A DNA stretch of 64,000 bases, taken from positions 54,677,198 through 54,741,197 of the forward strand of contig CM040428.1 of the NCBI GenBank assembly GCA_022702705.1, given 5' to 3'. Positions 1 through 10,564 of the stretch are shown one piece after another. The translations under genes were made by a program, and so were the position numbers. Source of the DNA: Papilionanthe hookeriana x Papilionanthe teres. Its lineage: Eukaryota > Streptophyta > Magnoliopsida > Asparagales > Orchidaceae. Below the pieces are notes generated by a model that saw only the letters and a list, made by a program, of their open reading frames with translations, was not told the origin of the DNA and did no database searches. How positions within the stretch are numbered: position 1 is the first letter of the stretch; each line of letters opens with the position of its first letter.

Positions 1-601
1 AAATACATGAGTGATATACATATATAGTGGGGGACAATTGGAATCAGGATGTCACTACAAGGACTATTTAAGACCATTTGCCCATGTGAAAGTTACGAAA
101 TACAATACATAGACGTGGGTAAATATGATATTTTGTTAGCGGCAACACAGTTCTAGCAATGTCGAGGAATTGTTGAGGTGTGATAAGCATATGGAAAGTC
201 AGTTTCATTGAAAACATGTTGTGATATGATAATTTTGTTGGTAGAGATGTTCAAGCAGAAGTAGCCTTTGTGATATGTGGAGTAACTTAGGAAGACATAG
301 TGAGGAGCTGCTGGGGCAAGTTTATTGGGAGTGATGGAGCTTGCCATGGAAAGCGGGTGCAGCCAAAGATTCGGAGGTGTTCATATGTTGGGTGAGATTT
401 GTAGAGGAGAAAGTTGGGAGTGTACATATGAATGGTTTTGGTTGGTAGATGATTGATGATGAAAACGTTTGAATAGAGAGCATAAATCCAGCAACGTTGA
501 GGAATTTGAACAGTTGTAAGTATGGTAAGGGTAGTTTTCAAAAGGTGTCGATGTTTTCACTCTACTACGCCTTTCTGCTATGGTATGTAGGGAAAATGAC
601 A
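1..601 (-). pseudogene. Old Copia pol remnant, part 3 (integrase C-terminal side)
   Basis: The minus strand encodes broken fragments of a Ty1/Copia integrase and the linker towards reverse transcriptase. They include a region like the conserved integrase end (HLRIFGCTRFPW, near 350-390) and the following YHKGYFCLNISTNKIIIS block (about 200-270). Several frameshifts and stops interrupt it. The same reading continues on the far side of two later insertions at 2203-2287 and 8114-8991, so this is the 3' part of one element cut into three. No RT domain is seen at the left edge, where the window ends. It is not expected to be functional. Family assignment is from motif recognition only. Confidence 0.75.
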
Positions 602-2198
602 TGCACGTGAAATGTGTATATTTATCGTCATATTTGCATCTTTTATATGTTTATTTTACTCTTTTTTTGGAAGGTTTTAGTGTTATGTTACAGGATTCAG
701 GGAAGGAGGTTGATTAGAGCTTTCACAAAACAGAGCAAAATTGTTAAACTGGTGTCGACGCATCGAGACTAGGCTCTTAGGCACCTAAGGAGGTCTAAAT
801 CCATCAATTTTCGCCCCTAGACAGAGCAACAAGAAACTCAGCACCAGGAACATGGAAAGTAGGTACAAATCGACCAGTGCCTATGTGTCGGGGCTGGGCA
901 AACAAGTGCCAGAAGCAGGCCGGATCCATGCAAAAGACCGAACGGCTACAAAATAGGCGCCACAATAGTAGGCATAGATGCCTAGGCACCGGATGCCATC
1001 CAAAAATCATCCAGAATACAGAGAGCCTAGAAAGTAGGCGCAGCGAAGTAGGTGCTACACCTAAAATTGCATCAAGTATGTGCTACACCTTGGGCGTCTA
1101 GGCACCTGATGTCCTAACTCTAGATTGTTTGACCAGCACCTATGTGCTAGTTTATGTAGATCGACGGTTTCAGCAGTTGAGATGCGCCTCTTCGTCGAGA
1201 GAATTATAAAAAACATTGGAAACGAAGGAATGAGGATTTTTTCTGTCATTTTGGAGCTTGAAGAACTTGTGTAGAAGGTTGGAGAAGATCTTCAACTTGC
1301 CTTTGAGTGAAGTAAGGAGAATGATTGGCATGTTTAGAGTGAGCAAAAGTGCTTGTAACTTCATCAGTCTACTTGGGATTGAAAGGGGATAAGTATTCAG
1401 AGTTTTTGTTGGTTTTTCAGTTCAAGAATTATCAGACTCTTTGTATATAACTTCTTCTTTTAATATATTGTTTGTGTTGATGAAATCTAACATGTTGAAT
1501 GAGTAGATTTTTCTGTTCTCCTTTGTTATGGAAGTGTAGGATTTTTTGTGCTTTGCATTGTGTTATGATTATTGGTGAAAAATTTAAATTAGTGTTAGGT
1601 TAGCTTGAGATCTTTATTTACTTTTAACACGACTAGTTAATTCTTTAAAACACATCGTGATCTTAGAATTTTGGATTAAAACTGAGTGGAACAATTAAGT
1701 TAATCATATGATTTCCTTGGAAAAGGAATATTACTTTTGAAATTGTACAAACCAGATAAGGAGCATATATGTCTTGGGCCTTTCACTGGATTTAGGAAAC
1801 TAAACTAGTGAAATTGCCAAACTTCCTTAGGCTTTCTAAGGGGATAAGGAAGAGTTTTCTTTTGTTTGAGACTTTATTATGAACCTCCTTGTCAAGCTTG
1901 CATCCTTACACAACCATTTCAAAGGAGACCTTTGACAACACTTGAAGCACCGAATTATCTTTCTTTGCCTTGATAGCATAGGTTTTGATTGCTTTTTAAA
2001 TTAGGATAAAAATTTTTTTGAGCTTTAAAAACTGAATCATTCGAGCTAAGACTGCAGATAGTAAACTAAAATATTTTTCATCTTGGAATTTGACTCATTC
2101 CCTGTGGGATCGATAAACAAAACTCTATTTTGTGTACTACTGAACGACACGTACACTTGCGCGAGTTACCATTGCTTCGCAGCACTTAGTTTGTATCA
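602..2198 (+). mobile_element. Solo LTR, Tat-like (Gypsy) type
   Basis: This 1,597-bp block begins TGCACG and ends GTATCA, and is flanked by GACA at 598-601 and 2199-2202. It interrupts an older Copia integrase reading frame, which becomes continuous when the block and one GACA are removed. Its 3' part contains the phrase CCTGTGGGATCGATAAAC followed by a TGTACTACTGAACGACACG stretch, which resembles the 3' ends of plant Tat/Athila LTRs. The middle (about 770-1110) carries repeated GGCGCC/GGCACC-like modules. No internal domain is present, so it is best read as a solo LTR left by LTR-LTR recombination. Orientation is inferred from the GGGATCGATA-type end. Confidence 0.7.
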
Positions 2199-2202
2199 GA
2201 CA

Positions 2203-2287
2203 ACTGATGTGATATAATATTCCATGGGATTGAAGTTATAACTTGAAGTCATTGGAGATATATTCCCCTCCGCCATCACTTCTTAAT
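2203..2287 (-). pseudogene. Old Copia pol remnant, part 2 (integrase core)
   Basis: The minus strand reads a Copia integrase core segment with the motif SDGGGEYISN, which contains the second catalytic aspartate. The left side ends at the solo LTR (602-2198) and the right side at the younger Copia element (2293). Both joins are in frame after removal of the insert and one target-site copy. Confidence 0.8.
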
Positions 2288-2292
2288 GTTTT

Positions 2293-2720
2293 TGTTATTA
2301 GTGACTCACAATTCCTTTTAAGACTAAGGGGCATTCTTGTACTTTGTGCATCCCTTAGGCCTTATCATTAGGCACCTTCTATTATATATAGAGAGGGGTG
2401 AGTGAGGCTTTGTATGATGGTGTATGTGAGAGCCTAGAGAAAAAAATTCTGTCCAAGAAAGCAAGAGAGAGTGATTAGCTTGTGGCCAAGGTGAGGAGTG
2501 CATCAAAGGGGTCTTGGGAGAAAGAAGATCCAAGAAGATGAGGGCTCATCTTTAAGCTATGTATTCTCTTGTAAATGTCTTAGTAAGATCGACGATGTTT
2601 TCCCTCCCGTGGATGTAGATCCGTTTGGATCGAACCACGTAAATTGCTTGTGTTCTTCTTGTTGTGTTTTTCCTTTCTTTTCTTTGATGTTCTTCTAGCT
2701 GCGACGATTATCCCACAACA
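2293..2720 (+). repeat. 5' LTR of Tork-like Copia element
   Basis: 428 bp, TG...CA. A TATA-like TATTATATATAGAG at about 2380 would place the promoter here. It differs from the 3' LTR by only a handful of small changes, clustered between about 2440 and 2560. Confidence 0.93.
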
Positions 2721-2722
2721 AT

Positions 2723-2740
2723 TGGCGCCGTCTGTGGGAA
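2723..2740 (+). other. Primer-binding site of Copia element
   Basis: TGGCGCCGTCTGTGGGAA begins two bases after the 5' LTR. This is not the initiator-Met-tRNA site (TGGTATCAGAGC) common in plant Copia elements; it shares the TGGCGCC core with tRNA-Asp-type sites seen in Gypsy Tat/Athila elements. The priming tRNA is inferred, not tested. Confidence 0.75.
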
Positions 2741-2967
2741 ACAATCGGCACTTCTCGGCTAGAGGCATTCGACATTCAAGAATCAGCAAGGCGAGGGCAT
2801 TTCACTGTTTCCCTCATTCGGCTTCCAGGTTCTTGGGAGTACGGCAGGCTGAATTCGGCATTCAGCAGGAAGGAGTTCGGGACTCCTTAGTCTACAGGCT
2901 GCTGAGGGGTGCTCGGCTGGAATCAAGAAGAAGGGATTACAAGAGTTTTGGCGATCAAGAATCGGGC

Positions 2968-3210
2968 GAATTTGGCATTTCCAGAAACCAGCGAGGAGGA
3001 AGATTAGCAGGGTGTTCGGCTCGTGATTTCTGCCGCAAGAATCGAACTGAATTTGGCATTTCCAGAAACCAGCGAGGAGGAAGATTAGCAGGGTGTTCTG
3101 CTCGTGATTTCTGCTGCAAGAATCGAACTGAATTTGGCATTTCCAGAAACCAGCGAGGAGGAAGATTAGCAGGGTGTTCGGCTCGTGATTTCTGCCGCAA
3201 GAATCGAACT
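2968..3210 (+). repeat. Three tandem 81-bp units in the Copia 5' leader
   Basis: Units start at 2968, 3049 and 3130 and are almost identical. Because 81 is a multiple of 3 the repeat reads as a 27-residue unit, EFGISRNQRGGRLAGCSARD and seven more, on the plus strand. It also stays open in two minus-strand frames. The block lies in the roughly 900-bp leader between the LTR and gag. Whether it is translated is unknown. Confidence 0.92.
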
Positions 3211-3646
3211 GAAGGATTTCTTTAATCTGAAGGAATTCGACTGTCCAGACTGCAGGCAGTCCACAGCACTCCCTCTCTTCCGCCTCCAGAAATTCGGCTG
3301 GACAGGAACCCTTAGCAATTCCTTTGAAATGCAGAAGCCTTAAAGGATAGAAAAGCGGTGGAGAGATAATCAACAACTTCTTTATTTTCTCTTGGAAGTT
3401 GCAGCCCTGTTCTTTGTGTATTTGGGAATTTCTTCCACCTGCAGCCAACGGGAACCATTCTGCTATAGGGAGAATTGGTTTACCGCAATTCAGTCCGTAG
3501 ACTAGCAAGAAATTCGGCAAACACCATTTCTGCAAGCTGAAAAGAAAAGAAAAAAAAAATTTCTTCACCATTGCATAGTTCTATTGGAAGAGCAGCAGGT
3601 GGAACTCTTTGAAGATCTTGGTGTGAAGAGCTGTTTGGCGGAGACA

Positions 3647-6600
3647 ATGGGTTCCGCCAAATTCGACATCGAGAAATTTACCGGAAAGAACGACTTCGGC
3701 TTGTGGAGAGTGAAGATGAGGGCTCTACTGGATTCGGCGGGGCGTTGCGAAGCCTGCGAGGTTCGGCGGCATTGCCGACCGACCTGACGAGAAGAGAAGA
3801 ACGTCATTCCGGACGGGGCTCACGGTCGATAATTCGAGTTTGGGCGACAAAGTGCTGAGGGAGGTGTCGAGGGAGACAACTGCACAATCACTCTGGGCTA
3901 AACTCGAGGTACTTTATATGACTAAATCTTTGGCTAACAGACTTTTTCTGAAGCAGCCCTTATACTCATTCAAAATGCACGAGGACAAGTCGGTTTCGGA
4001 ACGGATTGACGAGTTCGACAAGATAATAGACGATCTCGAGAACATTGATGTCAAGATGGACGACGAGGATAAAGCGTTACTGCTCTTAAACTCTATTCCT
4101 AAGAGCTACGAGCATTTCGGGGATGCGATGCTCTATGGTAGAGTACGGACTATTACCTTGGAAGAGGTTCGATCTCGATCGAGCCGAGGAACTTCGAAGA
4201 AGCACGACATGAAAGAGAGGCCGAGTGGAGACGGTCGACGGTTAGAGGAAGACCGAGCAAGAAAAGTTCCAAAGCGATCGAACGGATCGAAATCCGGAAA
4301 GAAGAGCGAAGTCGGTCTTCTAAGAGATCTAACAAGTGTTACCACTGCCACAAAGAAGGTCACTTCGGGAGGAAGCTGTCCGGATAGAAAGAAAAGCTTT
4401 CGGGAGAAGCCTAAAGATTCGGAGAAGCAAGTGTAGCCTCGGATGGCTATGATTCGGCGAAGCTTTGGTGATATCGGAATCGAGAATCCGGCAAGGAGTG
4501 GATCCTCGATTCCGGGTGCTCCTTCCACATGTGCCCTCACAAAGATTGGTTCGAGACAACTGCAGGCGGCAAACGGCGGGTGCGTACTACTTGGAGATAA
4601 TAAAGCTTGCGGGGTACTTGGCGGCGGAACAATCGGAATAAAGATGTTCGATGGAGGCGAGCGGATACTTCAACATGTCGAGTACGTTCACGAGCTTAAA
4701 AGAAATCGATCTCTTTAGGTACTGCGGAGTCGAGCGGATACACGTTCGAGGCGAGAGAATGGTTGCATCGGAGTAGTCGAAGGTTCTCTCATTGTCATGA
4801 AAGGGGTCGGAAAGAATGGGTTATACTCTCTAAGTGGAAGAAGCTGTCATCGGCAACTACTCGAATGCGGTTCGATCGAGAGGCAGACGGAGACCAGATT
4901 ATGGCATATGAGGCCGGGGCACGTAAGTGAAAGAGGCTTACAAGAGGCTATCCGAGCGAGAATTTGTTATGTGGAGATCGAGTCGGCAAATTAGAGTTAC
5001 GTGAACGGTGTGTGCTGGGGAAGGCTACCGGGGTGAAGTTCTCTATCGGAAATCACACATCGAAGAAGCCGCTTGATTACGTACACGAGTGATTTGTGGG
5101 GACCGAGCCGGGACTCGGACTCATGGAGGAGGGAGATACTTCATGTCATCATCGACGACTACACCGGGAAGGTATGGGTCTTCATCCTTAAAACTAAAGA
5201 TGAAGCTTTTCGGCGATTCGGGGACCAGTTAACTCTCACTCGAAAACAAGACGGGAGCAAAGCCGAAACACTTGAGAGCGATATTGGTTTAGAGTGCTGT
5301 TCGGAACGGTTTGAGGAACTATGCGAAAGAATGGCATCACGAAGACACAAGACGGTCCGGAATACTCCTCGACGGAATGGCATAGGCGAGAGGATGAACG
5401 GGACTCTCCTGAGAGAGTGAGATGTATCTTCTTGAATGCAGGACTACCCAAAAGTTTCTGGGGTGAAGCTGTGTCAACCTCCTGCCACCTTATCAACAGA
5501 TGTCCATCGACAGCTATCAATATGAAGACTCCTTTGGAGATGTGGTATGGGAAACCAGGTAACTACGATAACTTGAAAGTCTTTGGATGTATTGCTTACG
5601 CTCGTATCGGACGAGGATAAGGCTGGAAGCAAGAGCTTTGAAGTGCATTTTCATTGGATATCCACGGAACCAAGGGTTACAAGCTTTGGTGTCTAGATCG
5701 ACAAAAGTGCATCATCGGCGAGACGTGACATTCGATGAATCCAAAATGGCAAATTTGCGAAAGCTACGTTACCAAAAACGAGTGCCGCTAAGGAGGGTTC
5801 TTCAATTGAGGTGGAGGCTGCAACAACTACGGACTTTGGCTAATCGAAAGATCTGTTGTGAACAATCGGGATGAAGTGACGGAAGACCGGCGAGAGACGA
5901 GCCGGAAAACGGATCGGATGATTACGGGTCGACAAGAGACGGACAAAGAAGAACTATCGGACCGCCGGAGAGATACGGTCGTGCGGATATGATCTTCTAC
6001 GCCTTGAGTGTTCTTTGAAGAGATAGAAGAAGGCTGAACCGAACAACTATGATGAAGCTTTAAAGAGCAAGGAAAGAAATAGATGGGTTGACGCCATGAA
6101 CGAGGAAATGACTTCTCGATGAAGAACAAGACTTGGGAACTTGTGGATCGACCAACGAACAAACGTGTAGTTGGTTGCGAGTGGACCTTTAAGAAAAAGG
6201 AAGGCACACCAGGTATTGAAAAGATCAGATATAAAGCCAGACTCGTTGCGAAGGGATTCACTCAGGTAGAAGGAATCGACTTCAACGAAATTTTCTCGCC
6301 CGTGGTAAAGCATTGCTCCATTAGGATGGTTTTAGCACTAGCGGTTCAATTCGATTTGGAATTAGAGCGGCTAGATGTTAAAGCTGCGTTCCTACATGGA
6401 GAGCTTGAAGAAACCATCTACATGGATCAGCCAGATGGGTACAGCACACCGGAGACTAAGGATAAAGTTTGCCTGCTGAAGAAAGCTTTGTACGGATTGA
6501 AACAAAGCCCTAGACAATGGTACAAACGATTTGATGAGTTTATGCTTGAAGATCGGCTTTGTCGGAAGCGACTACGACGAGTTGTGTATATATGAAGTGG

Positions 6601-7607
6601 CGGGACGAGTGAAATAAGTACGTACTTGCTCTTATATGTAGATGATATGTTAGTAGCAAGCGAAGCGGGGAGGAAGTCCGAGAAGATCGAAGGTATGCTC
6701 AATTCGAATTCGATATGAAAGACACTAGGACTGCTTACTGAAGATCCTAAGAATGGAGATCGAGAGAAACGAGAAAAAGGGCGAGCTTATTCTTATCTCG
6801 GAAATCTTATATTCGGAAAGTTCGGCAAGGTTCAATATGCACGAGGCAAAGCGAGGTTGCAACACCGATTAGTCGGCACTTCAAATTATCGAACTCTCGA
6901 GCACTCGAGGCTGAAGGCGAAAAGAATACATGGAGGGTGTCCCCTACGCCAGTGGGGTTGGTAGCATCATGTACGGTATGGTGTGCAGCAGACCAGATCT
7001 AGCCTACGCCGTCAGTGTTGTTAGCAGGTTCATGGCTAATCCAGGGCAGACTCACTGGAAAGCACTAAAGTGGATTCTGAGATACTTAAGAAGTACTACA
7101 GACTTGGGGCTATTCTTTAAAAGACAGGAAGGCAACGAAGAAAAGTTAGTTGGTTACGTGGATTCGATTATCTTTGGAAGCATCGACACCAGAAATCAGC
7201 GACCGGATTCATTTTCACTGTCTTCGGTACTGCTGTCAGTTGGAAGTCTAATCTTCAATCCGTTGTAGCTCTCTCAACTACAAAAGCTGAGTACATCGCC
7301 GTAACTGAAGCTATCAAGGAAGCCATGTGGCTAAAAGGCATGGCTGAAGAGCTTGGGATACCTCAAAAGGTGGTAACTGTGTTCTGCGACAATCAGAGTA
7401 CTATTCATCTCACCAGGAATCAGGTCTTTCATGAAAGGTCCAAGCACATTGATGTGAAGCTTCATTTTGTGAGGGACATCGTCGCCAAGGCTCGATAGTG
7501 GTGGAGAAGATACCTGCGAGGAGAACTCTGGCGACATGCTCACCGAGGCGCTACCTATAGCTAAGTTCAAACATTGTTTGGACTTAGTGAACTCTACCAC
7601 GGGCTGA
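3647..7607 (+). pseudogene. Copia gag-pol, frameshifted
   Basis: Gag begins at ATG 3647 (MGSAKFDIEKFTGKNDFGLW) and is recognisable to about 4436. Its CCHC zinc knuckle (C-Y-H-C...H at 4337-4363) is split from its last cysteine by one extra base near 4376. The protease active site DSG is at 4508-4516, in a different frame from flanking sequence. Integrase runs about 4890-5700 with the pre-integrase LWHM-GHVS region and the core. Reverse transcriptase is best preserved at 6119-6595, and its catalytic YVDD lies at 6635-6646 in another frame. RNase H covers about 6930-7500. The frame ends at TGA 7605-7607. At least ten frame breaks prevent a full polyprotein. In the family, these products package, copy and integrate the element. 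Confidence 0.92.
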
Positions 7608-7608
7608 G

Positions 7609-7627
7609 GGCCCCCTCAGAGGGGGCC
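7609..7627 (+). other. GC-rich hairpin after pol stop
   Basis: GGCCCCCT, loop CAG, AGGGGGCC: a perfect 8-bp stem starting two bases after the pol stop codon and about 55 bp before the 3' LTR. Its role is unknown; it could act in RNA structure, 3'-end formation or packaging. Confidence 0.8.
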
Positions 7628-7682
7628 AGGTGGAGGGAATCATCTTTTCAGAGCTTCGAAATTGAGAGTCAAGGTGGAGAAT

Positions 7683-8108
7683 TGTTATTAGTGACTCACA
7701 ATTCCTTTTAAGACTAAGGGGCATTCTTGTACTTTGTGCATCCCTTAGGCCTTATCATTAGGCACCTTCTATTATATATAGAGAGGGGTGAGTGAGGCTT
7801 TGTATGATGGTGTATGTGAGAGCCTAGAGAAAAAATTACGTCCAGAAAGCGAGAGAGAGTGATTAGCTTGTGGCGAGGTGAGGAGTGCATCAAAGGGGTC
7901 TTGGGAGAAAGAAGATCCAAGAAGATGAGGGCTCATCTTTAAGCGTATGTATTCTCTTGTAAATGTCTTAGTAAGATCGACGATGTTTTCCCTCCCGTGG
8001 ATGTAGATCCGTTTGGATCGAACCACGTAAATTGCTTGTGTTCTTCTTGTTGTGTTTTTCCTTTCTTTTCTTTGATGTTCTTCTAGCTGCGACGATTATC
8101 CCACAACA
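7683..8108 (+). repeat. 3' LTR of Tork-like Copia element
   Basis: 426 bp, TG...CA, preceded by the purine-rich stretch AAGGTGGAGAA (about 7666-7677), which is a typical Copia polypurine tract. Differences from the 5' LTR are few and mostly of the form CAAG versus CGAG or CTAT versus CGTAT. Confidence 0.93.
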
Positions 8109-8113
8109 GTTTT

Positions 8114-8991
8114 GATGTTCATATTAAATTGGTCTAGTATTAGCTTTATGAAGCTGACTGAATTTGGTTGGTGTTTCTGATTTAAAAGTCATAGGAAAGA
8201 GCCATGTGTCTGAAGCAGTCGTCAATGAATATAACATAGTTTCTTTAACCATTTAGAGAAGTAGTATGGGACGGACCTCGTACATCAGATTGAAGTTGCT
8301 AAAATAATTGTTTAGATCTGGGACTAGATGTTGGAAATGGTAATTTTTGGCCTTCAGAAGCCTAACACGGGTTGCAAAAGAAAAATGTAAATTCATAAAT
8401 GAGGGAGCTGGTTTGAGATGGCTGAAATTATTTCAAATGTAGATGACCCAATCTTTGATACCATAGGTTGGTGGTAGTAGTAGTAGAGTGAAGGGCATGA
8501 ATGCTAGAAATTGAGTATAGTCCTTTGTTGCTTAGACCCTTAAGAATGTTTTTGTTTGAGCTCTGATCCTTTATGTGAATCTACCATGTTTCACCAACAT
8601 AAAAAAGAATGGAACAATGATTATCTTGTGAAAGTTGTGAACTGAGATAAGGTTATTGGACGGGGAATGAACATGATGTAAGGTCGAGAGAATGAGTCGA
8701 CCTTACGCTTGGGTGTAGGTAGCATGTCGCCGTCGATGTACGAAATTTGTAGAGAGTTACCGCTCCAATGGTAACTTACTCAACTCCAGTGTGTTCAACA
8801 AGTTGTCGCGCGTAGTTGTGAAATGTCATTAGTAAGATGAGAGGAAACACTGCTGTCCAGGAACCAATCATTGGTAGAGGACGATAAGTGAGCTGCCAGG
8901 GCAATGTTGTTTGAAAATGTTGGAGTGTAGGATAGGTTAATACATATGATAGATCAATATTCATTAGGTGCTTATTGGATACCTTTCTCAT
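8114..8991 (-). pseudogene. Old Copia pol remnant, part 1 (protease to integrase)
   Basis: On the minus strand the protease region reads WFLDSSVSSHLTND near 8850-8890, equivalent to the family's DSGA active site, with serine in place of glycine. Further down, near 8240-8330, the integrase core begins with a VRGPS...YVIFIDDC block. Stops and frameshifts are frequent. This is the 5' half of the element continued at 2203-2287 and 1-601. No gag or LTR is recognisable to its right, where sequence becomes AT-rich. Confidence 0.72.
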
Positions 8992-9710
8992 TATCTTATT
9001 TTTGAGACAAGAAAGGTTTAAACTTGCAATTAGCTACTAAAGTATTTTTTATTCGTGGGTCAAGTCATAATTTTTAAGGTGATTTGAAGTGTAAGCCTCA
9101 AATTTAAAAAATTGCATAAATTAATAAATGTTGTGTATACTATAATGTTTGAAGTAAGAAATAATAAATTGATATTTTATTTAATTAATACAAAATAAAA
9201 TAACATTACAATATTCTAGCCAGCTAAGTAAATCGTAATAATTTACGTAAAATTAAAAGTAACACGTTTATATCCTAATATCAAACATGAAATACGATAA
9301 TCAAACAAACATTAGAATTCTAAAGTAAATTAAGATATTAAAATAAAATACTAAAACATAGAATATAAAAATTCATTAACATTTGAACTTTTAACTTTAA
9401 AAGTTCCCAATACTATTATCACTCTATTAATACTCATTACAATCATCCACATAATGAATTGTTCATCATACACTCTATTTTTCAGTAGCAACTATATTCT
9501 CCCCTCCTTCATTATCTTTAATCCTATATTTTTAATTCTTTTAACGAATAATTTTCAATAAAAATATTGATTAAAATAATAATTATGGTCATAGCTCAAA
9601 CTTCACCTATATAAATATTTACAGAATACATTTTTCTCTTTTATTACTCGTTATTTCAGCCTGCATCACTGTAAGCCTCATTGCAGGCCTCAAAATGGAC
9701 CCCATATTCC

Positions 9711-9712
<2 letters not shown>
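8992..9712. other. AT-rich stretch, nothing recognised
   Basis: No coding pattern, terminal repeats or tRNA-like boxes found. It may contain the decayed 5' end of the old Copia element. Confidence 0.4.

Positions 9713-9782
<70 letters not shown>
9713..9782. repeat. (AT)n microsatellite
   Basis: About 33 AT units, directly abutting the 3' end of the minus-strand SINE at 9783. Confidence 0.97.
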
Positions 9783-9784
<2 letters not shown>

Positions 9785-9972
9785 TTCAAAAAGGAACCGA
9801 TATTTGGCAAAGGCCCAAATTTCGGTTTCAAATGCTGATTAAGCACGATGATGAGAGCTCGCGTGGTAATGTCTAAACAGACTGAATCACCGAGGCCACG
9901 AGTGGGTTCGAACCCCTGACCTTCGGGGTCGTACAGAAGCCCCGCCCACGCAGGCCAAAAACGCAGCACATA
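9783..9972 (-). mobile_element. tRNA-derived SINE, family 3
   Basis: On the minus strand an A-box-like TGGCCTGCGTGGGCGGGG precedes a strong B box, AGGGGTTCGAACCCA, about 30 bp downstream. This is the internal RNA polymerase III promoter arrangement of tRNA-derived SINEs. The 3' end runs into the (AT)n tract at 9713-9782. Another (AT)n lies on the 5' side (9975-10007). Confidence 0.65.
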
Positions 9973-9974
9973 TT

Positions 9975-10007
<33 letters not shown>
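9975..10007. repeat. (AT)n microsatellite
   Basis: About 16 AT units upstream of the SINE. Confidence 0.95.
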
Positions 10008-10010
<3 letters not shown>

Positions 10011-10564
10011 TGCTCACAGTAGCCTTTCTAATTTTGCAGGTTACATATACAGTTCTCTTGATGAGAACATCTATGAAATTGCAAGGTGAAAAACTGATAA
10101 TGGATGCTGCTGTTCTTAAGTCAAATGGGTGATTGTCATATATTTTCAGACATGAGAGATCACTGCTGCAGACATTTGTAATCTTCCATTTTTTACAACT
10201 CAGCTCACAGTTACTCACATCAATAGGTTAGAATAGCTTGAAAGCCTTGAATTGATTCATTATATTGACTTTCTTTGGAACAATCATTATAAATATGATT
10301 CTATATGAATAGAACTATTAGTGCTCATTGCATTCAATGACTTTTGATGATTGTACAATTTGCATGTTTCCATCAAATTTTCATCATTTGGTATTAATTC
10401 AATTTGAGCATAGTTAGTGAGCTTAGATTGGAGTTATCTATAAATCATTATAATTAGATTGTTTACTCTGAAATATGATGTATTTTTGGTATTAATTATT
10501 AGGTATGGACATTACCTTATCATTTGTAATAGCTTCAAAAATAAGAGAGGTGCATCCAATTATT

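Larger units (their letters stand above)
2293..8108 (+). mobile_element. Tork-like Ty1/Copia LTR retrotransposon, nearly complete but coding-defective
   Basis: The element is 5,816 bp with two LTRs (2293-2720 and 7683-8108) starting TGTTATTAG and ending CCACAACA. It is flanked by a perfect 5-bp target duplication, GTTTT, at 2288-2292 and 8109-8113. Internal order is gag, protease, integrase, reverse transcriptase, RNase H, which is the Copia order, all on the plus strand. Residues such as those around the integrase and RT resemble the Tork (Tnt1-like) lineage; this lineage call is an inference. The coding region is split by many small indels, so it cannot encode a full polyprotein as read, yet the LTRs are close to identical. 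It inserted into an older Copia element on the opposite strand. Confidence 0.95.

Noticed and set aside
2783..3571. 262-codon minus-strand reading frame
   Set aside because: It lies antisense in a retroelement leader and stays open because the 81-bp units are divisible by three. No domain is recognised, so it is not listed as a gene.
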